The notes below the pieces were generated by a model that made no database searches, had not been told where the DNA came from, and worked only from the letters and a program-made list of their open reading frames with translations. Position numbers and translations under genes: made by a program. DNA of 7,897 bases, taken from the NCBI GenBank assembly GCA_024404415.1, contig JAKSPX010000060.1, forward strand, positions 1-7,897, written 5' to 3'. Below, piece after piece: positions 5,484 through 7,897 of this stretch (position 1 is the first letter of the stretch; the number at the start of each line of letters is the position of its first letter). The stretch comes from Clostridia bacterium (GTDB lineage Bacteria > Bacillota > Clostridia > Oscillospirales > QAMX01).

Positions 5484-6887
5484 TTGAAAAAAGCCTTTGA
5501 ATACCGCGTCTCGCCGCGCTCTCCCTTTGTGATGCTCGCGTTTTTATGCTGCCTTGCGAGCTTCGCCTTCCGCGTGTGGTACATTGCGGATTTCCCGCGC
5601 CCCTTCCCCTTTGCTTTCCTGCTCTTCAACTGCATCCTGCCGCTCTTCGCGGTGGTTCTCTACGGCATTTTCGCCCTGCGCAAAAGCAAAAAATGCGCCA
5701 TCACCGCCTTCCCCTACCTCCTTTTCGCCCTCTACGCCGTTCTCCGCGCCGTTCATCTCTTCAAGGGCTACCGTTTGTGGATCGCCGTGGGCATCTGCGT
5801 TATTCTGTCCCTTCTTTCTGTGAAGACCGTCAGAAACCGCGTCGCCGGCAAAACGCCGCTGCTCCTCCTCCACTTCGCCCTGCTCTCGCTTTTCCTTTAC
5901 TGCCTCTTCAATACCGAGCACAACATCGACCACGTCGCCGTCGCCTCCTTCGCCGGCATGCTGCTCGGCGTGATCTTCTACCTTCTGTCCCTGCACAAAT
6001 GCGAACTTGAGCAGCGCTTCCGCCGCCGCGGTGACCGCTCTGACGGGCGCAGGATCCGCTCCAAGCCGCCGATGGACAACATCGCTCCCTACATCATGGT
6101 CTCCAAGATCGGCGCAGCCAATATGTTCCGCGACGAATTCGAGATCGCCAAACCCGAAAAATACATCCTGCAGAAGCGCAAGGAGGGCTGGAAAAGCTTC
6201 GGCCTGATGCACGTCCTGATCGCGGCTTACGTCCGCATGATCTCCGAGAAGCCCGCCGTCAATCGCTTCATCGCGGGTCAGCGCCTCTACGCGCGCGACG
6301 ACCTCATTGAGATCAACCTGACCATCAAAAAGGAAATGACCGAAGCCGCCCCTGAAACGGTGGTAAAATTCACCTTCAACCCGCGCATGACCGCCAAAGA
6401 GGTCTACGACATCGTCAAGGGCGAGGTCGACCAGAACAAATCCGACAAACTGGACGCCGACATGGATTCGGGCGCTGCCATCCTCAACTACATCCCCGGC
6501 GTGGTTTTGAAATTCATCATGTGGCTTCTGAAGCTCCTTGACTACTTCGGCCTGCTTCCGCGCGCTTTGACCAAAGTAAGCCCCTTCCACGGCTCCATGT
6601 TCATCACCTCCATGGGCTCGCTCGGCGTGCCGCCGGTCAACCATCACCTCTATGATTTCGGCAACCTTCCGATCTTCATCGCCTTCGGCCCCAAGAAAAA
6701 GCGCTACACTCTCGAATCCGACGGCAGCATCCGCGAAAAGCGGTACTGCGAATTCACGGCGACGGTGGACGACCGCATCTGCGACGGCTACACCTACGCC
6801 CAGGCCTTCAAGGTCATGAAAAAATACGTTTCCAACCCGTATCTTCTCGATACGCCGCCGGAAAAGGTCACCTACGACATTGATTAA
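5484..6887 (+). CDS. Membrane protein fused to E2 acyltransferase-like (CAT-fold) domain
   Basis: A 467-residue two-part protein. Residues about 14-170 contain six hydrophobic segments (roughly 14-34, 43-65, 76-94, 97-113, 124-142, 149-170), then a basic linker (about 171-196). Residues about 200-467 resemble the catalytic domain of 2-oxoacid dehydrogenase E2 acyltransferases and chloramphenicol acetyltransferase: LMHVLIAAYVRMISEKPAVN (241-260), then FITSMGSLGVPPVNHHLY (373-390) and VDDRICDG (428-435). The last matches the E2 motif DHRxxDG, but the catalytic His is Asp430. No lipoyl or E1/E3-binding domain is present and no E1 or E3 gene is nearby, so it is unlikely to be a normal dehydrogenase core; its substrate is unknown. 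I chose TTG 5484 because GAAGGT (5471-5476) lies 7 nt upstream; an in-frame TTG at 5445 has no such site. A consensus promoter precedes it. Confidence 0.8.
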   Translation: MKKAFEYRVSPRSPFVMLAFLCCLASFAFRVWYIADFPRPFPFAFLLFNCILPLFAVVLYGIFALRKSKKCAITAFPYLLFALYAVLRAVHLFKGYRLWIAVGICVILSLLSVKTVRNRVAGKTPLLLLHFALLSLFLYCLFNTEHNIDHVAVASFAGMLLGVIFYLLSLHKCELEQRFRRRGDRSDGRRIRSKPPMDNIAPYIMVSKIGAANMFRDEFEIAKPEKYILQKRKEGWKSFGLMHVLIAAYVRMISEKPAVNRFIAGQRLYARDDLIEINLTIKKEMTEAAPETVVKFTFNPRMTAKEVYDIVKGEVDQNKSDKLDADMDSGAAILNYIPGVVLKFIMWLLKLLDYFGLLPRALTKVSPFHGSMFITSMGSLGVPPVNHHLYDFGNLPIFIAFGPKKKRYTLESDGSIREKRYCEFTATVDDRICDGYTYAQAFKVMKKYVSNPYLLDTPPEKVTYDID

Positions 6888-6891
6888 ATTT

Positions 6892-6930
6892 GAAAAGCGG
6901 AGAAAGCACACGTTGGCTTCTCCGCTTTTC
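6892..6930. terminator. Intergenic hairpin, possible terminator or attenuator
   Basis: GAAAAGCGGAGAA (6892-6904) and TTCTCCGCTTTTC (6918-6930) form a perfect 13-bp stem around a 13-nt loop. It starts 5 nt after the stop of the membrane-E2 gene and ends just before the ribosome-binding site of the next gene. The T-tract is inside the 3' arm rather than after it, so termination may be incomplete. The AAAAGCGG stem base also occurs in the terminator at 4201-4225. Confidence 0.6.
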
Positions 6931-6944
6931 TGAAAGGATAATTT

Positions 6945-7897
6945 ATGAAAGAATTCACCTTTGCCGTCATGGGCGCCGGAAACATTGCCCACAAATTCTG
7001 CGACGCCGCAAGGCACGTCGACGGCGTGAAGGTCATCGCCATTGCCGCCCGCGACGGAAGCCGCGCCCGCGCCTTCGCCGAAAAGGAGGATATCCCCGCC
7101 TCCTACGAGGGCTACGAGGCCATGCTCAAGGCCGAAAAGCCCGACGCGGTCTACATTGCGACCCTTCCGAACACCCATTTCCCGCTTTCCATGCTCTGCC
7201 TTGACTACAAGGTGCCGGTGATCTGCGAAAAAGCCATGTTCATGAACGCCGAAGAGGCCGAGACCGTCTTCGCGCGCTCGGAAAAGGAGGGCGTTTTCGT
7301 GATGGAGGCCATGTGGTCGCGCTTCCTCCCGGCCGTCAACCTCGCCAAAAAGTGGCTGGAGGAGGGGCGCATCGGGAAGCTCGTTTATGCCGACACCGCC
7401 ATCGGCTTCCTCGCGCCTCCCGAACCTGATAACCGCTACCGCGATCCCGCTCTCGGCGGCGGCGCGGCACGTGACATCACCGTTTACACCTACGAGATCA
7501 CCACCCACGTCCTCGGCGACGGCTACCTCAGCGCCGAGACCGCCATGGTGAAGGATCCCATCGCCGGAGCCGACCTTTCCGATCAGGTCACGCTCACCTA
7601 CCCCGACTTCATCGCCACCATGTTTACCACCTTCGGCGCGGCGGTCGATGAGCGGATGCTTCTGGTCGGCGAAAAGGGCAAAATGCTCCTCCCCTCGCCC
7701 CACCACAAGAATCAGGTCTTCCTCTACGACGCGGAAGGGAACCCGGTCGACGAATTCAAGGGCGATCCGGCTCTCAACGGCTTTGTCTACGAGATCGGCG
7801 AGGTCGCCAAATGCGTCCGCGAGGGCAAATGTGAAAGCCCCGTCGTGCCGCACAAGACCACCATCGCCTGCGCGAAGCTCTTTGACGAAATACTGAA
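6945..7897 (+). CDS. Gfo/Idh/MocA family oxidoreductase (3' end cut off)
   Basis: Predicted NAD(P)-dependent sugar or polyol dehydrogenase of the Gfo/Idh/MocA family. The frame is open to the window edge after 317 codons; family members are usually about 320-350 residues, so only a short tail should be missing. The N-terminal Rossmann fold shows VMGAGNIA (8-15), with the conserved TLPNTHFP segment at 73-80. The family EKP motif is CEKA here (E95-K96-A97): the Lys is kept, the Pro is not. The C-terminal alpha/beta domain has GGGAARDITVY (171-181), with D177 and Y181 in the D-x-x-x-Y arrangement of the dihydrodiol-dehydrogenase-like branch (GGGALLDIGVY is usual). Start ATG is supported by GAAAGG at 6932-6937, 7 nt upstream. 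No promoter is visible between it and the previous gene, so expression may depend on read-through past the hairpin at 6892-6930. Substrate cannot be named. Confidence 0.92.
   Translation, partial: MKEFTFAVMGAGNIAHKFCDAARHVDGVKVIAIAARDGSRARAFAEKEDIPASYEGYEAMLKAEKPDAVYIATLPNTHFPLSMLCLDYKVPVICEKAMFMNAEEAETVFARSEKEGVFVMEAMWSRFLPAVNLAKKWLEEGRIGKLVYADTAIGFLAPPEPDNRYRDPALGGGAARDITVYTYEITTHVLGDGYLSAETAMVKDPIAGADLSDQVTLTYPDFIATMFTTFGAAVDERMLLVGEKGKMLLPSPHHKNQVFLYDAEGNPVDEFKGDPALNGFVYEIGEVAKCVREGKCESPVVPHKTTIACAKLFDEIL

Noticed and set aside
5544..7853. A 769-codon open frame on the minus strand across the membrane-E2 and oxidoreductase genes
   Set aside because: It is antisense to two well-supported genes, its product is low-complexity (Asp, Glu, Val, Gly, Ala, His), matches no family, and is explained by the strong C/G preference at third codon positions of the real genes.
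1..7897. CRISPR array, tRNA, rRNA, insertion sequence or phage genes
   Set aside because: No direct-repeat array, cloverleaf, transposase or terminal inverted repeat was visible anywhere in the window.

Overview
The window is a compact, G+C-rich stretch of a bacterial chromosome with eight protein-coding genes, little intergenic space and no sign of a mobile element, CRISPR array, tRNA or rRNA. The gene set suggests a member of the Bacillota, probably class Clostridia: a peptidase T, the zinc-ribbon/ATP-cone regulator NrdR, a DUF421 membrane protein paired with a DUF4363 protein, and housekeeping promoters close to the TTGACA/TATAAT consensus. No taxonomic marker is present, so the assignment is an inference.

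Layout: (1) 78-2122 (+), pepT overlaps by 4 nt a TIM-barrel sugar-phosphate isomerase/epimerase-like gene, so the two look translationally coupled. (2) 2119-4171 (+), a good promoter overlapping the preceding stop codon drives nrdR, followed after 20 nt by an ADP-ribosylglycohydrolase-family gene that starts with GTG. nrdR has a strong Shine-Dalgarno sequence unusually far from its start, with a perfect hairpin filling the gap. (3) 4203-4234, a hairpin terminator with T-rich flanks on both sides serves the convergent neighbours. (4) 4234-5260 (-), a two-gene operon of DUF421 (YetF-like) and DUF4363. (5) 5335-5400, two promoters fire back to back, one into DUF421 and one, a perfect consensus promoter, rightward. 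(6) 5484-6887 (+), a six-helix membrane domain fused to an E2 acyltransferase-like domain whose catalytic-motif His is replaced by Asp. (7) 6892-6930, a 13-bp intergenic hairpin. (8) 6945-end (+), a Gfo/Idh/MocA oxidoreductase cut off by the window edge.

Functionally the window mixes peptide and sugar metabolism (pepT, isomerase, ADP-ribosylglycohydrolase family, Gfo/Idh/MocA) with dNTP-synthesis control (nrdR) and envelope proteins (DUF421, DUF4363, the membrane-E2 fusion). I do not see one coherent new pathway. The most unusual points are the structured nrdR leader and the membrane-anchored E2-like protein with an altered active-site motif and no pyruvate-dehydrogenase partners nearby.
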